From contig CADABQ010000001.1 in assembly GCA_902786205.1 (NCBI GenBank), forward strand, positions 49,193 to 113,192: a stretch of DNA of 64,000 nt, given 5' to 3'. Below, in pieces: positions 55,477-63,924 of the stretch. The translations under genes were made by a program, and so were the position numbers. The stretch's first letter is position 1. Every line of letters begins with the position of its first letter. This DNA comes from an uncultured Lachnospiraceae bacterium. Lineage in GTDB: Bacteria > Bacillota > Clostridia > Lachnospirales > Lachnospiraceae. The notes below the pieces were generated by a model, which was not told the origin of the DNA, searched no databases, and saw nothing but the letters and a program-made list of their open reading frames with translations.

Positions 55477-57760
55477 AATAGGAAGAATAGGATGGACCTT
55501 TCTTAGAAAGAGCAAAATGCTAACCTTTTCTGCATTTTTTAGCATTTTCATTGCCTGTTTTTTAAGTATTAGTATGTTTCAGCTGGCATCCAATGTGAGA
55601 TTATCGTTGGAGACTTCGTTTGAAGCGAAAAAAGGTGTTTATGATCTGCAGGTAACAAAGGCAGAGAATGCATGTTTTACAAAGGAAGATATATCGTTTA
55701 TAGAGCAGGAGAAGGGAGTGAAGCAGATTAGTACAGGTTACTGGTCTGTGGAGCTTTTGGATACCTATATGGTTGGTGTGGTAGACGATGCCATGAATAA
55801 AAGTCTGTATAAATATACAAAGGATTTGGATGCGCACAGCATTATTATCAACGAAGCCTTTGGAAGGCAGGAGAAGAAAAAGCTTGGTGATAGCATTTTG
55901 CTTGGTGACAGGAGGTATCAGATTATTGAAGTGTTGAAGCCGGGAGCCATGTCGGATTACAAGATGCCAATGGCAATTCTTTCCTTGCAGGAATTGCATG
56001 AATTACTTGGCCATGAGGATGTAACGCAGGCAAATTATATGTTATTGCAGTGCTTTGATTCCGCCTTTCAGGTATATGGGAATCAGCTTACACTTGCAGC
56101 CCGTATACAGCAACATAGCCCGGAATATCAAGTGATGAGCCAGTATATGGCGGAAGATTATCGAAAAATGCTTACCAATGTGCAGACGATTTTTAAGGTG
56201 TTTTTTCTTATAGTAATGCTAATCAGTGGATTGTTTGTGGTAAGTATTTTTACGGAATATATGCGAAAATATAAGAAGGACATGGCGATTATGCGTACAG
56301 TAGGTGGAAAACAAAAGCAGGTTCTTCAAATCTTTTGTGGCATGTCTTTGATAATTAGTGCCGTTGGGTGTCTTTCGGGAGCCTTATTTAGTGCGTTGGT
56401 TTCCAAGGCTGCATTGGAGGCGTTAAATCAGAAGGTACAACTGTTTGACGGAAGCGTGAGACTTGACTGGAAGGCGTTGTGGCAAATTACGCTTACGGTA
56501 TTTGTACTGTTTCATCTGTTTGTATATGTAGTATTCCGATTGGGACAAAAGGTTTTACCTATCCAGGTATTTAGAGAAAACAAAAATGGGCTTACCAAAG
56601 GAAAAGGAGCCAATCGTTTCCTTTGGCTTAGGAATCTTGTAACTACGGAAGGATATCTTGGCATAAAGCTTATGATGCCAAAGCTTCGTCAGAATGTGCT
56701 GATGCTTTTGGTTGTTGCACTGATTACGGCATTGTCTTATACGGGTCAGGCATCTTTGCGACTGCTTATGGCAAATGATAACTGGTACAATTATAATCGA
56801 GTAGAGGGAAAACAAGGGGTTGGAGAACTTTCTGCATCACAGTCTATTTCCCTTTCCTATGCAAGGAAACTGAAAGAACGGTTGCAACCGGCTTTGGGAA
56901 AACATGGATTTTTTGTTTATGGAAATTTTCCTTTCCAGGCAGAAGAGGATAAGACGTTTAGTTATTTTGAATTAACTGATATGGAGCATTTACCAGAATT
57001 TTTGTGTACGGATGTGTTAGAAGGGTATGAAGCGGTACCAAAGGCAGAACGTCTTGTTTTGGAAGAAAGCGTGGCTGCGGAACATGGATATACGCTAGGA
57101 GAACGAATTTCTCTTACGGCAGAATGCTTAGGGGGAACCAAGGAATTTGTATTAGTGGAAATCATCAAAGCGGATAACTTAAATGACCTTCGATATGAGG
57201 CTATTTTGGACTGGGATAACTTGTGTGAGGAGAAATTATCCTCGGAGGAGTTTTGGGGAAGCGATATCACTTTCTGGTTTGATGGGGAACAGCAAGTAAT
57301 CCAGGAAAAATGTCAGCAGCTACAGGTGGAATTTCAACAGGATTATAATTGGTCCCTGTACGATGAGATGCTACATGAATCGGATCAAATAGTCTATCGT
57401 TGGTCTACCACATGGACGTTTATTCTTGCTATGCTATTGCTAGTAGCGGGGACAGGGCTTTTGAATTCTGCTAAAGGAATGATACAGGCAAAGAGAGAAG
57501 AATACAAGATACTTCGTATGTTAGGTGTAACAAGAAGACGAGTAAGAAGAATCTGCTGGATGCAGATCATAAGTTACATGTTGTCAGGTGTGATACTAGG
57601 TACTATAGTAGGTGCTGTTCTAGTGTTTGAATTATGGAATTCGGTGGTGCATACCAATGCGCAAATAGAAATATATTGGGAATACATAGTAGGTATTGTG
57701 ATCTATTTAATGGTATTGGCTTTTTGTTTGACTCCGACAGTTAGAAAGTTTGGAAAATAA
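55469..57760 (+). CDS. FtsX-like ABC transporter permease
   Basis: A 763-residue membrane protein, partner of the overlapping ATPase gene. A first helix lies at about residues 20-40, followed by an extracytoplasmic domain, then three helices of an FtsX domain (about 245-365). A second set repeats the plan: a helix near 415, a large outer domain (about 435-640), and three C-terminal helices (about 645-760) with the motif EYKILRMLGVTRRRVRRI. This is the ten-helix form. Substrate unknown; no two-component system of the BceRS type is beside it. Confidence 0.85.
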   Translation: MFRIGRIGWTFLRKSKMLTFSAFFSIFIACFLSISMFQLASNVRLSLETSFEAKKGVYDLQVTKAENACFTKEDISFIEQEKGVKQISTGYWSVELLDTYMVGVVDDAMNKSLYKYTKDLDAHSIIINEAFGRQEKKKLGDSILLGDRRYQIIEVLKPGAMSDYKMPMAILSLQELHELLGHEDVTQANYMLLQCFDSAFQVYGNQLTLAARIQQHSPEYQVMSQYMAEDYRKMLTNVQTIFKVFFLIVMLISGLFVVSIFTEYMRKYKKDMAIMRTVGGKQKQVLQIFCGMSLIISAVGCLSGALFSALVSKAALEALNQKVQLFDGSVRLDWKALWQITLTVFVLFHLFVYVVFRLGQKVLPIQVFRENKNGLTKGKGANRFLWLRNLVTTEGYLGIKLMMPKLRQNVLMLLVVALITALSYTGQASLRLLMANDNWYNYNRVEGKQGVGELSASQSISLSYARKLKERLQPALGKHGFFVYGNFPFQAEEDKTFSYFELTDMEHLPEFLCTDVLEGYEAVPKAERLVLEESVAAEHGYTLGERISLTAECLGGTKEFVLVEIIKADNLNDLRYEAILDWDNLCEEKLSSEEFWGSDITFWFDGEQQVIQEKCQQLQVEFQQDYNWSLYDEMLHESDQIVYRWSTTWTFILAMLLLVAGTGLLNSAKGMIQAKREEYKILRMLGVTRRRVRRICWMQIISYMLSGVILGTIVGAVLVFELWNSVVHTNAQIEIYWEYIVGIVIYLMVLAFCLTPTVRKFGK

Positions 57761-57836
57761 AGCTATTTTTAATGATTATTAGTAATTGAGTAGACACGAC
57801 AAAAATGTATCAAAAATGAAAGTAAGGAATATTTTT

Positions 57837-58283
57837 ATGGAGTTTTTATCTTTAGCAAAACAGAGATATTCTGTAAGAAAGTATAAAACTGATGAGATTG
57901 AAAAGAAAAATTGTCTAAAGGAGTAAATTATCATGGTGCTTCCTTGGCTATTATTGTATGTGGGGATCATTCAGATGTTTTTGTGCATCCATTTGATAAG
58001 AAGGATATGGTAAGTGTGGTTGCGGATCATATAGTATTAGAAGCAGAGGAGTTAGGACTTAGTTCTTGTTGGCTTACATATTGATCCTGCGATTATCAGA
58101 AAGCAGTTTAATATTCCAGGTAACCTTGAACCGATAGCAATTATTGCGTTGGGATATTCTGACGCAGAAAAGGCATCACCAGACAGACATTCACAGGGGA
58201 GAAAATCTCTTGAAAGCCTTGTTTATTACGAAACTTTTAAGTGTATTAAGAAACAAAAGAGGTTGAATAGAGGTTGTGTCTAA
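57837..58283 (+). pseudogene. Nitroreductase-family pseudogene
   Basis: Starts MEFLSLAKQRYSVRKYK, the hallmark opening of nitroreductases (RxSVRxY, FMN binding), and meets a stop after 29 codons. The next frame carries HGASLAIIVCGDHSDVFVHP and DHIVLEAEELGLSSCWLTY, then a stop and a shift to FNIPGNLEPIAIIALGYSDA and the C-terminal SLESLVYYE. At least two frame changes and an internal deletion make it non-functional. All parts align in order with a complete family member of about 170-190 residues. Confidence 0.7.
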
Positions 58284-58509
58284 AGGTGAAAAATTTGTTT
58301 GAGACGCAGTGAGGTAAATAAAATGAGTAGCATAGGAAGTCAGTAGTGTGTGAATAAGTTGCTGGCTTCTTTTTTAACAGATACAGGCACTACTAGAGAG
58401 GCAAATATGGATAGTAAAGTAATAATAGCAATATGACGATATAGAAAATGCAGGGAAGCATTGTATTTCAAAGAGTTTGAGGTACAGTGCTTCTGTGTTT
58501 ATATAGGAG
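58284..58509. other. Non-coding stretch after the nitroreductase remnant
   Basis: No gene is seen. It holds a terminator-like hairpin (58336-58375) and a second hairpin, GAAGCATTGTA with TACAGTGCTTC (58455-58465 with 58483-58493), that lies just before the direct-repeat operator. Confidence 0.5.
58336..58375 (+). terminator. Terminator after the nitroreductase remnant
   Basis: GAAGTCAG (58336-58343) pairs with CTGGCTTC (58362-58369, one G-U pair), followed by six T residues. Confidence 0.6.
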
Positions 58510-58580
58510 ATAGTCGTTCTATGCGGGAAATAGTCATTTGATGCAGAGGATGACCGAGAGGAATATTTATTTGATATAAT
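58510..58580 (+). promoter_or_regulatory. Direct-repeat operator and promoter of the response regulator
   Basis: Two direct repeats, ATAGTCGTTCTATGC (58510-58524) and ATAGTCATTTGATGC (58530-58544), have a 20-bp period. A perfect TATAAT (58575-58580) follows with no -35 box at 17 bases, which suggests activator-dependent initiation. Paired repeats two helical turns apart are how LytTR regulators bind. Confidence 0.65.
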
Positions 58581-58647
58581 AAAGCGTGTTACGTGAAACT
58601 TATATGGTTTACAGGCATGAGAGTAATCAAAGGTAGGAATGAAAAAT

Positions 58648-59106
58648 ATGAACATTATTATTTGTGATGACAGGATAGATGACAGAAAAAATTTGTTAGA
58701 TTTGTTGTCAGACTATGGCGAGAAAAAGAATTACGAGTTTGATATTACAGAATATGATTCTGGAGAACAGCTATGCGAAGATCAATCAGCACTGGAAGTT
58801 TGTCAGCTATTATTTCTGGATATCAATATGCAGGGGATGGATGGACTGAAAACAGCTATGAGAATCAAAGAAAAATGCCCCAAACTTCCGATTGTACTGG
58901 TGACGGCATACATGAATTACGCACTGGATGGATATAAGGTGAAAGCAAGCCGTTTCCTGTTGAAAGATAACCTTGCAGATACCATAGAAGAATGTATGGA
59001 TGATCTGATAGTGGAAATGAAAAAGAACAGTAGAATTCTCGAATTTCGTTTTGTGGAAGGAATGATAAAACTGTATGCAGATGATAAAGCTGTGGTTATC
59101 CTGTAA
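58648..59106 (+). pseudogene. Response regulator, LytTR DNA-binding domain truncated
   Basis: The 152 residues form a full receiver domain (about 1-120): acidic pocket CDDR at 6-9, phosphorylation Asp in LFLDINMQGMDG (about 56), Thr/Ala switch VTAYMNYAL, and Lys in FLLKDNL. The chain then enters a LytTR domain (ILEFRFVEGMIKLYADD, about 131-147) but leaves it after some 17 residues through AVVIL and a stop. The usual LytTR domain has about 100 residues, so the protein can hardly bind DNA. A second operator follows at once, suggesting that recombination fused two loci. Start could also be the ATG at 58639. No sensor kinase is adjacent. Confidence 0.65.
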
Positions 59107-59110
59107 AGAT

Positions 59111-59182
59111 ATGGTCTTTGTGTGCGTAATATGGTCGTTTGATGATATGGGACTGGGAGAACAGGTTATTTTATTCGATAAA
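59111..59182 (+). promoter_or_regulatory. Second copy of the direct-repeat operator
   Basis: ATGGTCTTTGTGTGC (59111-59125) and ATGGTCGTTTGATGA (59131-59145) repeat with the same 20-bp period as at 58510. A GATAAA at 59177-59182 sits at the same distance as the TATAAT of the first copy. It lies before the small ORF at 59207. Confidence 0.6.
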
Positions 59183-59206
59183 AAAAGCAAAGGAGAGAAG
59201 TGGGCT

Positions 59207-59356
59207 ATGAACATTTTAAATAATGAGATTGGTTCCATCTATGACCGACAGAAAAACTTATATAGTAAATATCCGCGTTATAGTCAGCAGAATGCAGAAA
59301 GTAAAAAGGTATGCGGACAAGAAAAAATCACAGCAACATCTGGAAAGGATGTATAA
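59207..59356 (+). CDS. Small hypothetical protein
   Basis: A 49-residue hydrophilic protein without signal peptide or membrane helix, beginning MNILNNEIGSIYDRQ. AAAGGAG lies about 11 bases upstream, a rather long spacing. It is first behind the second direct-repeat operator and 36 bases before a larger unknown gene, so it is probably co-regulated. It might be the N-terminal remnant of a longer protein. I do not recognise the family. Confidence 0.5.
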   Translation: MNILNNEIGSIYDRQKNLYSKYPRYSQQNAESKKVCGQEKITATSGKDV

Positions 59357-59392
59357 GTGAAATAGAAGTTAGAAAAAACGAAGGAGGTTGAG

Positions 59393-60334
59393 ATGATGCA
59401 AGCAATATCATATTATATTAATCCTAATACAAGGGGACTTACGTCTAATTACAAAAATACAGTTATTAAAGATAAGGAAGCATATAATGGAGTGATGTCG
59501 CAGCACTTACTAAATCCGGTAGAAGATTTGGTACAAGTGTTAAATACACCTATAAAATTGGTGAAGAGTGCTTCACTTAGTAGCCAGAATAATTCTGTTA
59601 ATATTGCAGAAGGGCAAAGAATCCGTGTTAATGGAGGGCATGTGCTTACGGTTACAGCGTATGGAGTAGATGTTTCTGGTGGAGATAATCCGTATGATAC
59701 AGAATCTTATGTAAAAGCACAAAGCATGGCAGATGCATTGACATCATTGCTACAAAATGCAGGTGGGACAATGACTACCGTAGCACATTCAAAGGAGGAA
59801 TACGCTAAGTATACAGAAGAAATTACGGATGTTATGTCTTATTTGGGGGTAGACACTTCCAAAGATTTTATAGTTAATGGCATGAAATATAGCAAAAATA
59901 AAGATGGTTGGTATGAGTCAGAAGCGAATAATGAGGCACAGGCGGCATATGAACAGTTAAAAGCGAATAATAGAACATATCAATTTGCAGACGAAAAAAC
60001 CAAAAAACAGATTGCCTATATTAGTGATTATTACCTTCAAACAGTGCCAGAGAGTGTAAAGGCGGCGTGGCAGGAAACATTGGAAGAAACGGGTATTAAT
60101 CCATTTCAAACTGATTTAACCAGTACATTAACGCAGCTATCTGTAGAGCAGGATTTTTTGACGGGTGGTAATGATAATATTTTTGGGGAAACGAGAGAAA
60201 GTTGTTTAGCAGCGATCGACAAAATATTGGAGAGAATAGAAAATCCATTGGCAACAATTACAGAAGAAAGGGCAGCATATCTGCAACAGGAAAAAGAATT
60301 TTATACAGTGTTGACATCTAAAATAAGAGAATAA
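59393..60334 (+). CDS. Hypothetical protein of the direct-repeat operon
   Basis: A 313-residue soluble protein with no signal peptide, membrane helix or known motif. Residues 50-115 look beta-rich (QRIRVNGGHVLTVTAYGVDV), and 135-300 mainly helical. The text between NPYDTESYVKAQSMADALTS and the later GMKYSKNKDGWYESE appears as a compact domain. An excellent AAGGAGG lies before an ATGATG pair at 59393/59396. Intact reading frame and normal codon use argue for a real gene. It stands behind the LytTR-type operator, so quorum or peptide-signal control is possible. Function unknown. Confidence 0.7.
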   Translation: MMQAISYYINPNTRGLTSNYKNTVIKDKEAYNGVMSQHLLNPVEDLVQVLNTPIKLVKSASLSSQNNSVNIAEGQRIRVNGGHVLTVTAYGVDVSGGDNPYDTESYVKAQSMADALTSLLQNAGGTMTTVAHSKEEYAKYTEEITDVMSYLGVDTSKDFIVNGMKYSKNKDGWYESEANNEAQAAYEQLKANNRTYQFADEKTKKQIAYISDYYLQTVPESVKAAWQETLEETGINPFQTDLTSTLTQLSVEQDFLTGGNDNIFGETRESCLAAIDKILERIENPLATITEERAAYLQQEKEFYTVLTSKIRE

Positions 60335-60474
60335 TTTTAAAGACACATGGTAAGGTAGACAGTGAGAAAATTGAAGAGTATAAAAACTATCTGGATAAAA
60401 CATATGCAGATGTGATTTTGATTATTGATGGGACGACATGTAAAAAAGGATTATATCCTGACTTAATAAAGTAA
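60322..60474 (+). pseudogene. C-terminal remnant of an unknown gene
   Basis: A 50-codon open frame with no plausible start overlaps the end of the previous gene by 13 bases and ends in TAA at 60472-60474. It reads KIEEYKNYLDKTYADVILII then DGTTCKKGLYPDLIK, a good protein-like sequence, so it is the tail of a lost gene of this operon. Confidence 0.4.
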
Positions 60475-60489
60475 AGGAGAGTGTATATT

Positions 60490-61554
60490 ATGAATATTGA
60501 TTACAGTCGTTTTTACAGAGGAATAACGAATATTTCCTCATATGGAAACGGTACATATAAGAAAGACACCCTTGTAAAGTATGAATTTAACACTACGGAT
60601 GAACATGGCAACAAGATTATGGACAAGATGTCGAGGAAAGAAACCCTACAGGCGATGAAGGACATTGGTTCGCAGTATGGGGATGCGGTTATTGTTGAAT
60701 TTTCGGGAGATGGAATGGCTGCACTTGTGGAAAGCAGAAAAGGCACAGTGGATGCTAATATAACGCAGGAACAGCAGGAAGCGATGGATGCTAGGAATGC
60801 AGCGTTCCAAAAAGAAATCACGCAAGTTGATAAGTCCTTAGAACTTCCGGCATATTCTGGAATATACGCTGCAGACAAGGCGGTTGCATCTGCGGTAGAG
60901 AACTGTAGCAAAGAGGAACAGGGATTTGTGTATGATATTATCCGTCAGAATTTTCTTGTCGGAAATAGTGGCTCTATGACAGAGGAAGAACGACAGGCAA
61001 ATATTTCACTTGGCAGGAAGAAAGCGGAATATGCGGCAGAGAACTTTATCCCAGAAGATAGCAGAAAATCATTTTTGGAAGCGATGGAGTCCATTGCAAA
61101 GCTTGCGAGTGCAGGAAAAGCTGACAACAACGGAAATATGAATTACGGGATAGAGAAAGGCACATATCTTGGGCATGGCAGCAATCTTGTAAAGACTACA
61201 AATGCGCTTGACATGATGCGGACGATGGACAGCAGTGCGTACACGGAATATCAGAAGATTAGTAAAGAGAGCAGTAATGAGCACAGACAGCTTAATGCGT
61301 TAAAATATCTTACAAATTGGTATGAAGGGGCAGTGAAAAAGAATCCTTCGATGGTTGACAATTACGAAAAGCGGTCGGAGGAATATATGGAGAAAAATGT
61401 AAAAGACCAGAAGCTAGATGCAACTTTTTCAGACATAAAGACGGAGAATAAAACCGCTTTTCTTGAAAGTCTGAAAGCGTTTCAGAAGAATAATCCTAAT
61501 TTTCTCTCATCTATCATAAACCGGGAGCTGACATCTAAATTTTGGAAGATTTGA
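60490..61554 (+). CDS. Hypothetical protein of the direct-repeat operon
   Basis: A 354-residue soluble protein, mostly helical, with no signal peptide or membrane helix. It begins MNIDYSRFYRGITNISSYG, contains a short beta-like stretch (GDAVIVEFSGDGMAALVESR, about 64-83), and long charged helices from about 90 to the end. GC use is higher than in the preceding gene. AAAGGAG lies 10 bases before the ATG at 60490; the GTG at 60481 is too close. I do not recognise the family. It is probably the last gene of the unit, and no terminator is clear after it. Confidence 0.7.
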   Translation: MNIDYSRFYRGITNISSYGNGTYKKDTLVKYEFNTTDEHGNKIMDKMSRKETLQAMKDIGSQYGDAVIVEFSGDGMAALVESRKGTVDANITQEQQEAMDARNAAFQKEITQVDKSLELPAYSGIYAADKAVASAVENCSKEEQGFVYDIIRQNFLVGNSGSMTEEERQANISLGRKKAEYAAENFIPEDSRKSFLEAMESIAKLASAGKADNNGNMNYGIEKGTYLGHGSNLVKTTNALDMMRTMDSSAYTEYQKISKESSNEHRQLNALKYLTNWYEGAVKKNPSMVDNYEKRSEEYMEKNVKDQKLDATFSDIKTENKTAFLESLKAFQKNNPNFLSSIINRELTSKFWKI

Positions 61555-61721
61555 GAATCGTAATTTAAAGATGTCATATATAGATGGAGGTTAGAGGTTG
61601 AATGTAAACACAGTAAGCCAGCTATTGACATATTCAAAGTAGGTAGAAGCAGTGCATATATAGATATAAAAAAATTCTTGGAAAACCCTTATAAACACTA
61701 ACTTTTCTGTATGTGTGCTTT

Positions 61722-61823
61722 CCCTTATGTGTTCCCTTGTGTTATATCGTTCCACAAGGATTTACGAACCCTCATAAGGGCAAAAACAAGGGAAGCAAAA
61801 TCACATAACACATTATAACACAA
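61722..61823. repeat. Nested inverted repeats in a 330-base non-coding region
   Basis: TTGTGTTATA (61737-61746) is mirrored by TATAACACAA (61814-61823), and CCCTTATG (61722-61729) by CATAAGGG (61773-61780). The stretch from 61555 to 61887 has no credible gene. Such crossed repeats may be recombination or regulatory sites of a lost mobile element. Confidence 0.45.
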
Positions 61824-61887
61824 TATGAATGGACTGTGTGAACTGATTGAAATGCTTTTAGATTTTACAGAAAAGAGGATTGATTGA

Positions 61888-62127
61888 ATGAATATCATAT
61901 ACGCAGAGTACAACATTTACCATAACAGCATTGATATATAAACTTATGCCGGATATATCCTGCGGATTGACTGTGCAAAAGCAGAGGAAGGATTAAAGAC
62001 TACTCCTAATTCAGAATGTGCATTAAATGCTCTTGCAATAGACAACCCTGTAGAATATGCTCGTCTATATCTGGACGGAACTATGCAAATTAGGATAGAT
62101 GCAGAGGACAGTTTAGAGGTGTGGTAA
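61888..62127 (+). pseudogene. DUF6061-like small protein, interrupted by a stop
   Basis: Eighty codons begin MNIIYAEYNIYHNSIDI, then TAA at codon 18 (61939-61941), after which the same frame goes on as TYAGYILRIDCAKAEEGLKT through CALNALAIDNPVEYARLYLD to TAA at 62127. I associate this pattern with the DUF6061 family found in mobile regions of Lachnospiraceae; that name is from memory. AAAGAGG precedes the ATG. One point change destroyed it. Confidence 0.55.
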
Positions 62128-62133
62128 CTATAC

Positions 62134-62166
62134 AGGCGGATTGCTGTAAGAAAGGGCAGTCCGCCT
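62134..62166 (+). terminator. Hairpin after the DUF6061-like remnant
   Basis: AGGCGGATTGC pairs with GCAGTCCGCCT (one G-U pair) around an 11-base loop. Only two T residues follow directly (TTAATTAA), so termination is uncertain. The rest of the stretch to 62346 has no gene. Confidence 0.5.
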
Positions 62167-62346
62167 TAATTAATCAAGAAAAATATGAGTGGAATATTAG
62201 GGATATTCGTGGTAAAATAGAGAGCGAAAATTTGAATTCTACGGTGGGTGTGGCGAAGAAGTAACGCGGTCGCGAATGCGGGATTGACATGTATGCAAAT
62301 CTCACCGCCTGCCATTGTTAGTTTGGTATGAATAAGGGGAATAGTA

Positions 62347-62958
62347 TTGAAACGTGTTACAGATGAAAAATATTCTACATATACACCTTATACGGTTATA
62401 AAAACAGGTATTGATGTTAAATGTCCGAAATGTGGAAAACGTGGTATAGTATCGAAGCAAGAAGGAATTTATCAATTTTCATGTACAGCGTGTACTAAAT
62501 CTATGAAAAAAGAGCGATTCCAGTACCGCTATGATGTTCATAATCATTGTGATAATTGCGGAAGATACTATAGGGTGGATATTACTGAGGAAGAAAAAAA
62601 GAATTATCCGGCTCTCCATGTAGCATGCCCTTACTGTGGACATGTAATGCAAGGAAAGGTTCAAAAAACAAAGAAAGGGTATTATGGATGCTACGAGCAA
62701 ATTGAAAATGGATATGAATCCATTTTTGGTTTAGAACTTTGGTTTTTGTGTTTTTTTGATAGCAAGCCGGTATGGGCATTAAACAGAGCACACCTATCGT
62801 ATCTAATAGAATATTTGAGCGCAGAGCTACGAGAAAGTCCAAATCCTTTGGAAATGGGTATGCGGACACAAGCGGACCATCTTCCAACCTTTATGAAGAT
62901 TGGAAAAAACAGAGATAAAATAGTAAAATTGTTAAAGGAAATGTCAATAGCAAAATAA
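62347..62958 (+). CDS. Zinc-ribbon protein of unknown function
   Basis: A 203-residue protein. Four CxxC knuckles lie in the first half: CPKC (about residue 25), CTAC (about 46), CDNC (about 69) and CPYC (about 94), enough for two zinc ribbons. The second half (about 110-200) is helical, with FGLELWFLCFF and a TQADHLPTFMKIGKNRDKIV tail. The start is a TTG at 62347 with AAGGGG upstream; no ATG lies near. Zinc ribbons suggest nucleic-acid or protein binding. It is probably co-transcribed with the acetyltransferase 45 bases later. I do not recognise the family. Confidence 0.6.
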   Translation: MKRVTDEKYSTYTPYTVIKTGIDVKCPKCGKRGIVSKQEGIYQFSCTACTKSMKKERFQYRYDVHNHCDNCGRYYRVDITEEEKKNYPALHVACPYCGHVMQGKVQKTKKGYYGCYEQIENGYESIFGLELWFLCFFDSKPVWALNRAHLSYLIEYLSAELRESPNPLEMGMRTQADHLPTFMKIGKNRDKIVKLLKEMSIAK

Positions 62959-63003
62959 CAAAGTAAACAGGAAGTTGAGTTTGAAGTTGACGGAGGTAGA
63001 ATA

Positions 63004-63567
63004 ATGCTTACACATATTGGCACAAATACAATAGAGACGGGGAGATTAATACTCCGAAGGTTTGAATATACAGATGATGACGCAATGCTAAAATATTGGG
63101 TTGCAGACGAGAAAATACAATCATTGTATTCTGAACCGGTGTACTCTACTAAAGATGAAGTAAAGGGATTGCTTGACAAGTATATCGGTTCTTATGAGAG
63201 AAATGACTATTATCGTTGGGCTGTTGTTGAAAAAACGGCAGGTGAATGTATCGGACAGATAGCATATTTTTTGGTTGATAGTAAGAATCATTTTGCTGAA
63301 ATTGAATACTGTATTGGTTCAGATTTTCAGTGTAAAGGTTTTGCAACAGAGGCAACAAAGGCAGTTATTGCATACGGATTTGATAGAATGAATTTGCACA
63401 AGGTTCAAATTTGTACAAAAATTATTAATGCACCGTCAAAACGAGTAATAGAAAAATGTGGTTTTGTATATGAGGGAACATTGCGAGACTATTTTTATAT
63501 GAACGGAGAATATGTTGGTAGATTGTATTTTTCGATACTAAGAAATGAGTTTGAAACTATGAAATAG
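63004..63567 (+). CDS. GNAT acetyltransferase, RimJ/RimL type
   Basis: A 187-residue GNAT-fold acetyltransferase. The opening IETGRLILRRFEYTDDDAML is that of the RimJ/RimL (acetyltransf_3) group, with AEIEYCIGSDFQCKGFATEA holding the acetyl-CoA loop (about 98-117), and the C-terminal NAPSKRVIEKCGFVYEGTLR. Relatives acetylate ribosomal protein N-termini, polyamines or antibiotics; the substrate cannot be told. GGAGG lies 8 bases before the ATG. Confidence 0.88.
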   Translation: MLTHIGTNTIETGRLILRRFEYTDDDAMLKYWVADEKIQSLYSEPVYSTKDEVKGLLDKYIGSYERNDYYRWAVVEKTAGECIGQIAYFLVDSKNHFAEIEYCIGSDFQCKGFATEATKAVIAYGFDRMNLHKVQICTKIINAPSKRVIEKCGFVYEGTLRDYFYMNGEYVGRLYFSILRNEFETMK

Positions 63568-63594
63568 GATATTTGCAGGAGAGATAACTTTTAG

Positions 63595-63738
63595 CTTTTT
63601 GAAGAGTTGAAAGCACGCATGAATTTGAAGTTATGGAAGAAATATGAGCATAACAGAGATGCCTACACAAATGCAAAAACAGAACTTGTAAAGCGATATA
63701 CAGATAAAGCAAGGATTCTGTATGGGAGTAGGTACTAA
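63595..63738 (+). pseudogene. GrpB-like C-terminal remnant
   Basis: A 47-codon open tail reads EELKARMNLKLWKKYEHNRD then AYTNAKTELVKRYTDKARIL and a stop at 63738. The pattern R/D-x-AYTxAKTE is typical of the end of GrpB-family nucleotidyltransferase-like proteins. A stop lies just upstream and no start is present. Confidence 0.45.
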
Positions 63739-63843
63739 CAACTTTCAGCTTTAGCAAGAGGAAGATAATAAAACGATAAATATTTAATGCAGAGTGCTTC
63801 ATGCTCTGTAGTTAGTGTATAATTTTTATTGGCAAAAATAAAA

Positions 63844-63865
63844 GGAAGTGGCAAAAACCACTTCC
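63844..63865 (+). terminator. Hairpin at the edge of the insertion sequence
   Basis: GGAAGTGG pairs with CCACTTCC around six bases. The region 63739-63924 otherwise has no gene and probably holds the left end and promoter of the insertion sequence. Confidence 0.5.
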
Positions 63866-63924
63866 CAATCATACAGTTTTTCTTTATGATGTTAATTGAC
63901 GAAAAAACACGTAAAGGAGACTGT

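Noticed and set aside
61725..61916. 63-codon minus-strand ORF
   Set aside because: It lies over the nested inverted repeats, with no binding site and no recognisable motif.
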